The notes beneath the pieces were generated by a model. The model was not told the origin of the DNA. It worked only from the letters and a program-made list of their open reading frames with translations, and searched no databases. Below, piece after piece: positions 1 through 9,960 of a DNA stretch of 64,000 bases. The DNA is taken from the NCBI GenBank assembly GCA_903813345.2, contig CAIIXF020000007.1, positions 2,425,730-2,489,729 of the forward strand, written 5' to 3'. The first letter of the stretch is position 1, and every line of letters starts with the position of its first letter. A program made the position numbers and the translations under genes. The DNA comes from Owenia fusiformis. Its lineage: Eukaryota; Annelida; Polychaeta; Sabellida; Oweniidae.

Positions 1-695
1 GTTCAATTGTTTTAAATTTTGTGATTTTCTTATCTATCATTAAGAATTTCTTTTCGATATTGTACTTTTTAGTTTCTTATCAACCTGTATAAGTCAATAC
101 TCTGTCAGGGCCTTGTTAAAGTACAGAGACCACAGGAATATGTTTCATTTTGTAGGTGAATGGTTTTATGAGTAAAACTAGTGAGGTTTCACTTTATGTA
201 AATTTACATGGAATCTGATTGGTGTAACGTAATAAGTTTGAACCAATCAGATTAGAGAAACCTTTAACTTCTGGACTGATGTTACTTTTGATATCACCGA
301 TCAGATATAATAAGTTTACATATTGTGATAAACTCAAGTTTTTCATTAAATTGTGAATTGTTTGTTTCATATAAGTTGTTTTGTAAGAGGTGGAGGAGCT
401 TTTTGCTTGATTTGGCACCATTTAGTTCAGATAGCATTGTAATCATTGAGGCTGATTTTCTGTATTTTGTAATTTATTTGTACTTGAGACTGTTTGCTAC
501 AGTACTTTGACTCTAACTTAACTGTCCTAACTTTACTGGAATGTTCAACCTCATTTTATGGAATTGGTTCCTGTGTTATGGTGAAGGATCTGTTGCCACT
601 TTCCTTTTTTTGTCTGAGTCTTGATTCTTGTTGTGTTTCCACTACAGTATACCACTATTGTCCCGTTTATATGTAATTTAGCTTGTTGGTTGTAG

Positions 696-818
696 TGTTT
701 CCACTGTGATGAAGAGGCCATGTACCACTGTTGCTGGAACACTAGCTACTGTAGTATCAAATGCCAGCAAGACCACTGGCACAAGGAACACAAGCGAGTA
801 TGTCGCCGTAAACGATGA
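696..818 (+). CDS. ZMYND11: ZMYND11 (BS69) homologue, last coding exon: C-terminal MYND zinc finger
   Basis: This is the terminal exon of a gene entering from the left. A TTGTAG acceptor precedes position 696, and the frame runs 40 codons to a TGA at 816-818. The peptide starts [20 protein letters not shown], holds the MYND cysteine/histidine set (CxxC, CC, YC..KC, H..EH..C) and ends CRRKR. In the family, ZMYND11 is a nuclear protein that reads H3.3K36me3 through an upstream bromo-PWWP module, while its C-terminal MYND finger binds PxLxP motifs of corepressors. Only the MYND part is in the window. The [10 protein letters not shown] core and the CRRKR terminus are what I recall as typical of ZMYND11 rather than of the related ZMYND8; an alignment would settle it. 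Upstream exons are outside the window or too short to see. Confidence 0.88.
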   Translation, partial: CFHCDEEAMYHCCWNTSYCSIKCQQDHWHKEHKRVCRRKR

Positions 819-3365
819 GACCCCAACCAGGGTGCAACCTACACTTCAGCACAGGGATAGATACAGTTAATGTCTGTTTGGACCAGCTGATTTTCTCATT
901 TGTAAACAACTAGTATGTAAACAACTGGTCTGTAATCATTTTGTGGAGGTCAAAATTGCATTAGGAACTAGTTGTTTTCCCATAGGTGTTGAAGATTTCA
1001 GCTGGTCCATATAGAAATTCACTGGTTATTGTTTTGACTTGGTTGTTTTTATGTTGCACCCTGACTCCACCACAGAGTAAAAATACATTGAATAAGGTTC
1101 ATAACAGCCAGGATTATTGGTGTTTTAAGTGCTTTGAAATACTTTTCAAATGATTGTGTCTCAATTGTGTATAATGCCTGCCTGTATCTGCCAGTAAGCA
1201 TGTTGATTAATGAGAGCAATGTAACGATCATTGACATGATAGAGATACCCTTTCATATTAACACTTCTAAATTGTGCTATTATTAATCCCTTGTGATATT
1301 GCCATTGTATGTATCTTGATATACTGTGGCATCAATGCCAAATTGGTATGATAGGGTACTTATTTTAATTTTAATCAAATGTAAACAATTGTAAGGATTT
1401 TACACACGATTAGTCTACATTTTGTAACTGTCCAGACAATGGTGACATTCCATTGATTAATGCAGTCGTCAAGATATCTTATTAGTCAAACTGTTCAGAC
1501 ATACCTGCCTACATCCCATCATTCTTGGCATTTTGTCTTGTTATTACTCGATGTTGATGGTTAGAACTTGTCATGTGACATGTACTAGGTGGGTAGGGTG
1601 TGGGCTTAATTGATGATGGGGTATTAAAGTGATTGAAATGTGCCATTTGCCACTCAGATATCAATCAGTGTTATTGAGGATTGTTAATTAGCATGATCCA
1701 TTGTAACTACAGGGTGACCAAGAACAACAAACATGTGCTGTTTTTAGCCTAACTGTCTTTGCTGTGAATTCTTTAATTTTGCATCATTAATCTCGTGTCC
1801 CTATCTTGGCTTGCATGCTTATTCAATGAGTGTTTAGTGAGAATGCAGACACTGCAAAGATCGTAAGTTTTGAGTTTAACATTGTAAAAATCTGTTAAGA
1901 ATTCCCAAATAGGGTTTGATGCATAAGTAAAGAGTACTTAATCAAGCAATTATACCACACCTTGTATGTTCACCTTCATTGTTCAATTCATTAAATTAAA
2001 AATTACATGGGTTTCAAAATCAGTGTATATATATATATTATATGCATAAGTAAAGAGTACTTAATCAAGCAATTATACCACACCTTGTATGTTCACCTTC
2101 ATTGTTCAATTCATTAAATTACATGGGTTTCAAAATCAGTGTTCATCAGACTGACAAGGCAATAGCTGCCATTTTGGAATTGATAATTCAAAATATGAAA
2201 TTTACCTACTGTCCATACCTTCTCTGTATATAATTTGTTCATATAATAGCTGTGTTCTGGAAAAATGGGTCTGATGACATCTCATTAAAATTGAAACAAT
2301 TGACCAGTCAGCTAAAGTGTATTATATAGAGCTTTTTTAGGCCTATAAAACAAAATATAAAAACAAAAACAAATATTTGAAAATACCCCCATTTTTGAGA
2401 CTAAACACAAATGTCCACTGTGCAGCTTATAAATCATATTTTTCAATCGAAATGGTTCTCTTCATACAATAATCTTTCATGTTTGTCCTTTGTACATATA
2501 GTTCATGTAGTAATGTACAGAAAGTGTGGTCGTCAATTGAAAGATGGCAGTACATGTTGGTGTAGAAATGTACAGAAATTTTATTGAGAGATGGCAGCAC
2601 AAGAAATTTTATGTTGTAAGTCATGGTTCGTTGGTTATGTGTCAAATGTATAAAGAAAACAGGTGTAAATACTTCTAGATAATATGATACTTAGGCTAGA
2701 ATAAAATTCTATACAAATGTACAACGTTGAGTTATATTGTACAACTGGTTTAGGTAAGAAACTAGTATGCTTTAGTATTGAATTGAAAGTAAGGGAAAAC
2801 ATATTAGATGTTAATTCCTTCTCTTTGACAAAGACATTTGGTTGATCGGAGTTATTCTTTATAGTATGTGTAGTACTTAGGAGTATATTGATATTATACT
2901 GAATATTTAGTCCAAACACATCAAGTCCCCACCAAAGTTGTGATAAAATGCCATAATAAAAGTTGATATTTAGTTTTTCAATGAACCTTGTAACATGAAA
3001 CATGTAAGAGTATTTCCTATGCTTGTACAGGTAACTTCTAGATCATGTATAAAAGGTTGATAATTTCAGATGTATTTTAGTTTTAAAGAAGAGACCATTC
3101 TTCACTATATTTGATATGATATATATACAAATGTGTTTACCCTACTTTGTATTTTTACTCACTTGGTCTCAGATTTCATATTCCTTCCTAATTCATATTG
3201 AGAGTGTTGTATTTTCATTTATCATGTAAACTCTCAAAAATCTTTGGATTTCGAGAAAAATGTGTCAATCGTGATGTGAGGCTTAATTGTATAAAAATGT
3301 GAACTAATAGGAGATTGTGCAATGATTTTAATTGATGTAAATAATAAATTGAATGTGCTATTGTA
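819..3365 (+). other. Probable long 3'UTR of the ZMYND11 homologue
   Basis: No convincing coding ORF follows the TGA. An AATAAA at 3343-3348, followed by an A-rich stretch, is a good polyadenylation candidate and would give a 3'UTR of about 2.5 kb. It contains a tandem duplication near 1.92-2.14 kb. The extent is inferred; earlier poly(A) sites are possible. Confidence 0.5.
1921..2141. repeat. Tandem duplication of ~100 bp in the 3'UTR
   Basis: The segment starting GCATAAGTAAAGAGTACTTA at 1921 recurs at 2044. Both copies run through the same text to CAAAATCAGTGT (ends near 2024 and 2141). The copies are nearly identical apart from about 7 extra bases (AAAATTA-like) in the first, and a short (AT)n run separates them. 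The identity points to a recent event. Confidence 0.9.
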
Positions 3366-3515
3366 AAAACAAAGCATAAATAATGTTCATCATGCTACAA
3401 CCATTATCATCTGTGCATTGTGTACCACAGCATGTCATCACCATTGGGTATAGTTTTGCACTAAGCCTCTGCTCCCCCTCCCACCCTTTGCTGTTGATTT
3501 CACCAGCATTCAAAG

Positions 3516-3723
3516 CAGTGATCTCCCCAGGATTTTTTTCAGGTGTCTGCAAAATTCTCATTTTCACAATTCAGACCAAAATTGGTCAAAATATGCAAGC
3601 TTTTATGATTTTTCTCATTTTTAAGTGGGTGCAAATGGATTTTCAGGTGGGTACAAGCAAGCCTATTTTCAAAATCTCAGGTGGGTGCTGCGCCCAATTG
3701 CTTAAATGCTTTGGAGATCACTG
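3516..3723. mobile_element. hAT-like MITE, 208 bp
   Basis: The ends are perfect 11-bp inverted repeats, CAGTGATCTCC and GGAGATCACTG. They are flanked by near-identical 8-bp sequences, ATTCAAAG (3508-3515) and ATTTAAAG (3724-3731), which fit an 8-bp target-site duplication. TIRs starting with CA plus an 8-bp TSD are typical of hAT. There is no transposase. A 113-codon ORF crossing it is not a gene. Confidence 0.75.
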
Positions 3724-4019
3724 ATTTAAAGCAAGAGTATAGGGGAACACATGGGCTTGATGGAATACTAAAGCCATATCAACTTATTTACTATTAAAGC
3801 AAATATGACATAAAAAGTCAGATTTCTAAAGATTACATTTTATTTTCATGATAGCATAACAAGAATTCAATGCATAAAAGACTAAGGCAATTTTAAATCA
3901 TTTATCAGTGCTAGTGTATTTATTTTTAGTAAAGCTAACAGTCTGTTGGACATACATTTAAGTTGCCTTATGTATAAGACATGACATATTGATGCAGGCG
4001 TAAGGCACAAGTTCACGTA

Positions 4020-4142
4020 CAGTAAAACCTGTGTCTGCAAACACTTGTCTTAAATTAATTAATTAATTAAATTTAATAATTGATTTATTATCAAACACTA
4101 TGGGTCAGTCCCAGTGGTGCTCAGATTGAACAGGTTTTACTG
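4020..4142. mobile_element. Short pogo/Tc1-mariner-type MITE, 123 bp
   Basis: Ends CAGTAAAACCTGT and ACAGGTTTTACTG are inverted repeats flanked by TA dinucleotides (4018-4019 and 4143-4144), the usual target of Tc1/mariner/pogo elements. The TIR resembles that of the larger element at 43794-44634, so the two may share a mobilising transposase. Confidence 0.75.
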
Positions 4143-4379
4143 TATATTATAATTGCTGGAAAAGATTGTAGCTTTAATTTAATGTTATTATTGTCCAGTC
4201 TATTTTATGTCACAAAGGATATAAGAACATGTTGTCAATGAGAGTGCTTGGTACACTTAGGTAGATATTTCATGTTTCATTATTAGCTATAGATCTACAT
4301 GTAATTATATCATATATGTATGATGCAAATATATATTATAGTCACGACATCAGAAAGTTCTACATTTGTTAATGGTTTT

Positions 4380-4402
4380 ATGTCACCACCAGAAGTGGTG
4401 AC
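4380..4402. repeat. Dispersed hairpin motif
   Basis: TGTCACCACCAGAAGTGGTG followed by ACA forms a perfect 9-bp stem with a 5-nt loop. A sister hairpin (TGTCACCTCC...GTGGTGACA) lies near 62330, at one end of a dispersed repeat that also has a relative near 34.65-35.1 kb. Confidence 0.6.
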
Positions 4403-4904
4403 ATAATGTTATATAGGGTGATCAAATTCCAGCCTACCATATTTTATGACCATAAGACTGATACTCAATGTTAAGCCCTTAAACTTCAGTGGTCATGATT
4501 CCTCTGTAAGTACCATGTCGTCCAAAAAGTCCCTACCTGACTTCTACCCTTGGAGATTCGCCAAAGGTAGAGTGTACGAGAATGACCTCAGGACAATTGT
4601 AGATCTCAAAAAGGAGATCATGTGACATGAGAATACACGACGTGGCAGATATCTAAGTAGTAAGTAGCGCATCATCCATGTTCCATGTCTAGTATGTTAA
4701 ACTGATGAAGTTCCAAAATGTATAAAGTGTCTCTTGGATTATTTAAATCATTGAATGACACTCATTGGACGATTTTTATATTTACGCTGAAAAATGATTT
4801 TGAAATATTGTATTATCAGCGTTGGAGTTTACCATGTCTGATTTAAGTTAAATTCCTTGAAGCTCTGTGGTAATTGTCAATACATTATGTGCTAATGTAT
4901 CAGT

Positions 4905-5600
4905 AAAATTGGCTACGGCGACCGTATTTAGTCTTAAATTTCCACGGCTAAGAGCAATCCTACGACCGCCGTAGATTTTCTACGGAAATACTGTTGCAGT
5001 CACATACGCACCCTATACGAGAAGATCAGACCATTTCCGCATGGTTGGGGTAACTGACGAGAAATGGTAATAGATATAAAAAGTACCACAATTTTTGAGT
5101 CGTATTTGTATACACTAGATGATAATCATATTAGATTCTGTGATGTTCTGTGAATGGTAGACATGAAATGATGCACCCCTATGTCGAGTATTGAATCTTT
5201 CCAACATTTCACATCTAATCATGTTTTGCATCAGCGCATCACGTTACAGGCCAGCACGAGCTCAAGTGTGTAACCTCTAGAAAAAACTTGCTGCTGGTCC
5301 GACTACATCGTCAAGTTTTGCCACCATTTCTCGTCTGTTACCGCAACCATACAGAAATGGTCTGATTTCTTCATATGGTAACATGCTAAGCGGCCGTATA
5401 CGTATAGCATTTTGAATTATCAAATGGAGACAGAAAATCCGCACGGTCTTTGAAATTAATACCCTTATGACTTCTCTACGGCGGCCGTAGGTTGACAAAT
5501 ACCAAGGCAGGGCGTGCGTCGACCGTAGGGAAATCGTGCAACCAGTCTGAAGCTATGCATGGTAGAAAACTACGACCGCCGTATGCACTGGTGGACTAGT
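4905..5600. repeat. Inverted-repeat element with TACGACCGCCGTA motifs
   Basis: A ~48-bp arm at about 5021-5068 (ATCAGACCATTTC...GACGAGAAATGGT) is matched inverted at about 5318-5372. Outside it lie several CTACG(A/G)CCGCCGTAG-like motifs (about 4907, 4972, 5477, 5570). The arrangement looks like a foldback transposon. The outer boundaries are uncertain, no TSD was identified and no protein is encoded. Confidence 0.5.
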
Positions 5601-5726
5601 GAAATTGGTACCAAAGTTGAAGGTCACCGCAAGGTCATTCGTCAATTGTCAAATTCAATGTTGACACTGGGGACACTAGAGTCAACATTACATGTTTTAT
5701 TGAGTTCGTGGCAGTTTAGCTCTTTC

Positions 5727-5766
5727 AAAGGTTGACTGATCCGATAGAACAGATCAGTCAGCCTTT
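5727..5766. repeat. 15-bp stem-loop
   Basis: AAAGGTTGACTGATC (5727-5741) pairs with GATCAGTCAGCCTTT (5752-5766) with one imperfect position and a 10-nt loop. It may be a small foldback remnant; no function can be assigned. Confidence 0.5.
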
Positions 5767-6460
5767 AAAATAGGTATGTGGCGGTAATTTCTAGGTCATG
5801 GTCACTTGAAAATTCAATAGACTGGAATTATTTTATCTTATATGGGGTTGACCCTTTTAACTTAATTCCATTTTTGGAACAGCCTGGGAAATACGAATCA
5901 CAAATAAATACAATTTATGATGAAAATAAATATTTATTTCTCAACTCTTATTTACAATAACCTACATGATATTTATATGATGTGGATAATACGGTAACCA
6001 TGGCAGTGTAATCAAATCCATAATATAACAGATGGCGCCAATGCTTTACTGAAAAAGACTAGAAACACAACTTCGGAGGTAGGCGTGTATCGCACAGTGC
6101 AAATACCTTCTTAATGCAACTGATAAAAATAAATGAATACAGGTATCTGAATAAGCAATGTCTGCAATATTCTTATCTTAAAGTATCCAAAAATGATGAA
6201 ATGTTACTTTCTCCTTCGATCGACTAACATAAGTAATTCTCGAGATTTGATATTTACAGAAAAAGAAGTTACAGTTAATAATGAATTAAAGACATTTCAG
6301 GGTAATTTAGGATCAGTTATATATACTGAGGCGCAACTTTGATTTTTTACCCAAACCCTTCACAGTCGATTTTGATTAATTCACATTTTTCCCCTCACCA
6401 TTTGAATATTACCCGTTTATTGCGTTCTTTTCACATCCTAGTTATTTACTCTCTCCAGTG

Positions 6461-6778
6461 TCACCCTGGGTATAGTCTGTCACGTGACTTCATGGATGAC
6501 GTGTGCGCGAGTGATTCGCATTTTCTTTCGCTTGAGGTTTGTAATCACACTTTTTACATGTTTTAAGATTTTGTATCTCTGTGAAACTTGTCCCGTACCA
6601 TCAATGTCTGAAGACGATCTAATTCACCAAATATCTCATCCAAGCGTGTCCCGGTTAAAGAGAAATTCGCACTTTTGTGTCTCGCAAAATGACGTGTGCG
6701 CGAGTAAATCGAATTTTACGAAGGATGGGTGCGCGAGTCTAACATATTTATATTCATTTTAAACAATTCTGCAAGCTA
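6461..6778 (+). repeat. Left 318-bp arm of an inverted repeat flanking a LINE
   Basis: The arm begins CCTGGGTATAGTCTGTCACG and ends near GCAAGCTA. It is matched in reverse complement at 8824-9141 with very high identity, including two GACGTGTGCGCGAG boxes. A third, more diverged copy is at about 39405-39665. It belongs to a dispersed non-coding repeat family, and its ORFs are not conserved as protein. Confidence 0.88.
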
Positions 6779-6782
6779 GACA

Positions 6783-8655
6783 CAATTCAATTCAATTCAA
6801 TTCAATTTATTCCTTAATAATACAATAATACATGGTACATATAAAAGAATTAACAGGTGACATCATTTCTGATGTTTATACCCGTACATGTAAAAGCATA
6901 ATATTAGAGATATTAAGAGTAAAAGTAAGGTCAAGGAATCAAACATATCAAGGTTGTGTTTTGTCTAAGGGAAAATCGAAGAGGGAGGGGGAGGTGCATC
7001 ATAGATAAAAAGCTATCAAGTTTAGTGTCCAGTACCCAGGCTTGGAGTTATATCTGTATATATTTCTATAAAGGAGATAGAGCATGAATAAGGAGGCTGC
7101 AGTACATAAATATAAAAGAAGAAGATCATGCATACAACGCCAGAATATGTTTCTTATATTTAGACTTAAGACATTTACTTGACCTTGATGTTTTTATTTC
7201 TGATGGGAGGCTATTCCAAATAGATGGTCCAGAAAATGAAAGCATCTTTCTGCCAAAGGTTTCTGTTTTAAATTTAGGCAAGGCATAGTTATATTTACCT
7301 CTTGTATCATACTTATGTAGTTCATTATGTCTTGTAAATAAGTTGGGAAATATATCATGTAGGTTATTTTCATTGTTTTGCCACTTAAAGAAGAATTCTG
7401 CCACATTGACTTTAAATATATCAGAAATGGTGAGAATTCCTAATTCTTTAAATAATGGTGGAGTGTGATCTCTAAATCCACTCTGAGTAGCTAATCTTGC
7501 AAATTTCTTTTGTATTAAGTGAAGCGAATTAATTGAAGTGATATTAGCATTTCCCCAAATGATATTGCTGTAAGTTAAATAAGAATGGATTAGAGAATGA
7601 TATATAGTCATAAAGGTTTTCCTATCTAGTAAATGGTTAATCTTGTACAGAATGCCAACTATCCTTGATATTTTCATTTTGACTTTACTAATATGTTCAT
7701 TCCATGAAGGATGTTGGTCAATAACCAAACCAAGAAAATTAGTGTGTGTTACTTGTTCAATAATTTTACCATCAATAAATATCTCTAAGTTCCTGGTATT
7801 TACCCTTTTCTGCTTTGAAGTAAATAATATGTACTTAGTTTTATTAATATTGAGTGACAGTTTATTGGCTATAAGCCAATCTCTGATACTATTTAATTCA
7901 GTATTCAAAGTATCTTTAATTTCATTAAGGTTTTTCCCACTGATTAAAATATTTGTATCATCAGCAAACAGAACAAAGAGAAGTGCTGGAGAGGTCAAGT
8001 AGATATCATTGATATAGAGTATAAAAAATAAGGGCCCTAAGACAGATCCCTGTGGAACACCACATTTGATAGTTTTGAAAGATGAAATGTTATCATTATA
8101 TTTAGTACACTGGTTGCGATTTGTTAAATAACTAGAGACCCACCTTAGAGCAGGTCCCCTAAAACCGTAAAATTCCAATTTCTGTAACAGTATGCTATGA
8201 TCAATGGTATCAAATGCTTTTGAAAAATCTAGAAAAAGCCCAATGCTGAATTCATTGCTGTCAACAGATTTCTTAATTTTTTCTACAAATTGTAAAATTG
8301 CCATGTAAGTAGATCTTTTCTCTCTAAATCCAAACTGATTCAAATACAAAATTCCAAATCTAATAATAAAATTACTCATCCTTACATACATAAGTTTCTC
8401 AAGGATCTTTGAAAAGACAGGTAGAACTGATATAGGACGATAATTGGTAAATAGATTAAGTTCATCTTTTTTATGAATAGGGGTAACTATAGCAGTTTTT
8501 AGTTTATCTGGGAAAACACCCTGTAAGAGTGAGCTATTGAATATGTGTAGGAGAGGTTTTAGAAAATTATTGCTGCATTGTTTAATAATATTAGGTTTTA
8601 AGTCATCTGCCCCAGCAGCTGAATCTTTTAGATTCAATTTTTGGTTCAAATTTTA
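6783..8655 (-). mobile_element. 5'-truncated CR1/Jockey-group LINE
   Basis: On the minus strand the element carries a reverse transcriptase ORF and a ~300-bp 3' region ending in a pentamer tail (AATTC/GAATT)n at 6783-6807. Such simple-repeat tails are common in the CR1/L2 group of non-LTR retrotransposons. The 5' part with the endonuclease is missing: the frame opens directly inside the N-terminal RT region after a TAA (8653-8655), so this is a 5'-truncated copy, dead on arrival. It sits between the two arms of a 318-bp inverted repeat. Confidence 0.85.
7126..8649 (-). CDS. LINE reverse transcriptase, N-terminally truncated ORF2
   Basis: A 507-codon open frame encodes a non-LTR retrotransposon RT. 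Visible motifs are YRPISVLPVFSKILEK (about residues 70-85), LDFSKAFD (140-147, first catalytic Asp), GVPQGSVLGP (197-206) and FADDT (228-232, catalytic DD). A C-terminal domain follows with SLIHSYLTYSNIIWGNA and SGPSIWNSLPSEIK. The order and motif wording fit the CR1/L2/Daphne/Crack part of the Jockey superfamily. The frame has no ATG (it opens at TTG after an in-frame stop) and lacks the apurinic endonuclease, so it is a truncated copy. It has no internal stop, which suggests a young insertion. Confidence 0.9.
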   Translation of the reverse strand: MNQKLNLKDSAAGADDLKPNIIKQCSNNFLKPLLHIFNSSLLQGVFPDKLKTAIVTPIHKKDELNLFTNYRPISVLPVFSKILEKLMYVRMSNFIIRFGILYLNQFGFREKRSTYMAILQFVEKIKKSVDSNEFSIGLFLDFSKAFDTIDHSILLQKLEFYGFRGPALRWVSSYLTNRNQCTKYNDNISSFKTIKCGVPQGSVLGPLFFILYINDIYLTSPALLFVLFADDTNILISGKNLNEIKDTLNTELNSIRDWLIANKLSLNINKTKYILFTSKQKRVNTRNLEIFIDGKIIEQVTHTNFLGLVIDQHPSWNEHISKVKMKISRIVGILYKINHLLDRKTFMTIYHSLIHSYLTYSNIIWGNANITSINSLHLIQKKFARLATQSGFRDHTPPLFKELGILTISDIFKVNVAEFFFKWQNNENNLHDIFPNLFTRHNELHKYDTRGKYNYALPKFKTETFGRKMLSFSGPSIWNSLPSEIKTSRSSKCLKSKYKKHILALYA

Positions 8656-8823
8656 ATTCACCTGCAATGCCGGACAGCCCTACAAGCTATTTCAAAACAT
8701 TTATTGTCATTAAACGTAGACATGTATGTGCCATACATGAAACATCTACAAAATAGCAAACTATTCTTTAACATACTACTTTAAGATGACAAAAACAAAT
8801 GTCACGTGAGTTGTATTCTGCCT

Positions 8824-9141
8824 TAGCTTGCAGAATTGTCTCAAGTGAATAAAAATATTTTAGACTCGCGCACCCATCCTTCGTAAAATTCGATTTACTC
8901 GCGCACACGTCATTTTGCGAGACACAAAAGTGCGAATTTCTCTTTAACCGGGACACGCTTGGATGAGATATTTGGTGAATTAGATCGTCTTCAGACATTG
9001 ATGGTACGGGACAAGTTTCACAGAGATACAAAATCTTAAAACATGTAAAAAGTGTGATTACAAACCTCAAGCGAAAGAAAATGCGAATCACTCGCGCACA
9101 CGTCATCCATGAAGTCACGTGACAGACTATACCCAGGGTGA
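8824..9141 (-). repeat. Right 318-bp arm of the inverted repeat flanking the LINE
   Basis: This is the reverse complement of 6461-6778. About 165 bp of unique sequence (8656-8823), including an AATAAA on the minus strand, separates it from the LINE's truncated 5' end. Confidence 0.88.
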
Positions 9142-9161
9142 GTGTTGACCTGTGGGTATAT

Positions 9162-9712
9162 ATCTTTCTGCTGCCATTCATACTCGAATTTGCTTGGGAA
9201 GGTCGAGGAGGTGGTGCTTACTGACACTCTTTGGAATTACTTGTCTTAAATAATTTTGAAAACTCATTTTTCTAATCACTTGTTATCTTATATATTTTTG
9301 AAAATTAATTTTTCTAATCATTTGTTGTCTTACGTATTTTTGAAAATTAATTTTTCTCATCCCTTATTCTCTAAAATATTTTTTGAAAATTCATTTTTTC
9401 CAATCGCTCGTTTGATCAAACTGATCAAAAGCTGAGGCTCTGTTAAGGCATAAAATGAAAGAATGGGGAAGTCGTTTTATCATTTTGATTCAGATTTGTT
9501 TTGATGATACAGATTTTCAAATTATCAAAAATTGAACACTATTGTTATAATTGATTACATAAGGTAGTACAATACAGAGGCTAAATTAACCATTTTCTAT
9601 CAAAGAACGCCAGCAATTGTTTTCGATTTTCCAATTGTTTTTCATCTTTCTGCTTTCATTCATAATCGAATTTGCTTGGGAAGGATGAGGAAGTGGTGCT
9701 TACTGACTCTCT
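9162..9712. repeat. Pair of ~68-bp direct repeats
   Basis: Segments at 9162-9230 and 9645-9712 both read CTTTCTGCT..CATTCATA.TCGAATTTGCTTGGGAAGG followed by GAGGTGGTGCTTACTGAC-like text, with roughly 85 percent identity. The spacer contains a separate tandem array (9254-9420). Confidence 0.8.
9254..9420. repeat. Degenerate tandem repeat, ~45-bp unit, four copies
   Basis: TTTTGAAAA(C/T)T(C/A)ATTTTTCTAATC followed by ACTTGTTGTCTTA-like text recurs at about 9254, 9297, 9343 and 9385 with diverging copies. Confidence 0.75.
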
Positions 9713-9960
9713 GTGCAACACGTTGATTATAATAGTTCATAACATTGGAATCATTTTAAAGTCACTAATCATTAAGCACAATATAGACTTTTTTAGAGAG
9801 TTCCAAGAAGGGTCATGCTGTTATTCTACTAGGTTACCCATACTTCTGGAATTCTTCTTGCCGGTTCGACCAATCACAGACGGTAACAAACAACTTGTCC
9901 CTTGGTGAAGCTAGTCGGGACAGTACAACCTGTCTATTTGGCTACTACTTTCTTGAGTGT

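Noticed and set aside
3383-3724. 113-codon plus-strand ORF
   Set aside because: It is mostly contained in the 208-bp hAT-like MITE, with hydrophobic low-complexity text and no domain.
6484-6762. 92-codon ORF and its 137-codon relative at 8768-9181
   Set aside because: The two arms of an inverted repeat produce matching ORFs. The third copy at 39.4 kb does not keep the frame, so the similarity is DNA-level.
7643-8002. 119-codon plus-strand ORF
   Set aside because: It is antisense to the LINE reverse transcriptase, whose catalytic motifs define the coding strand.
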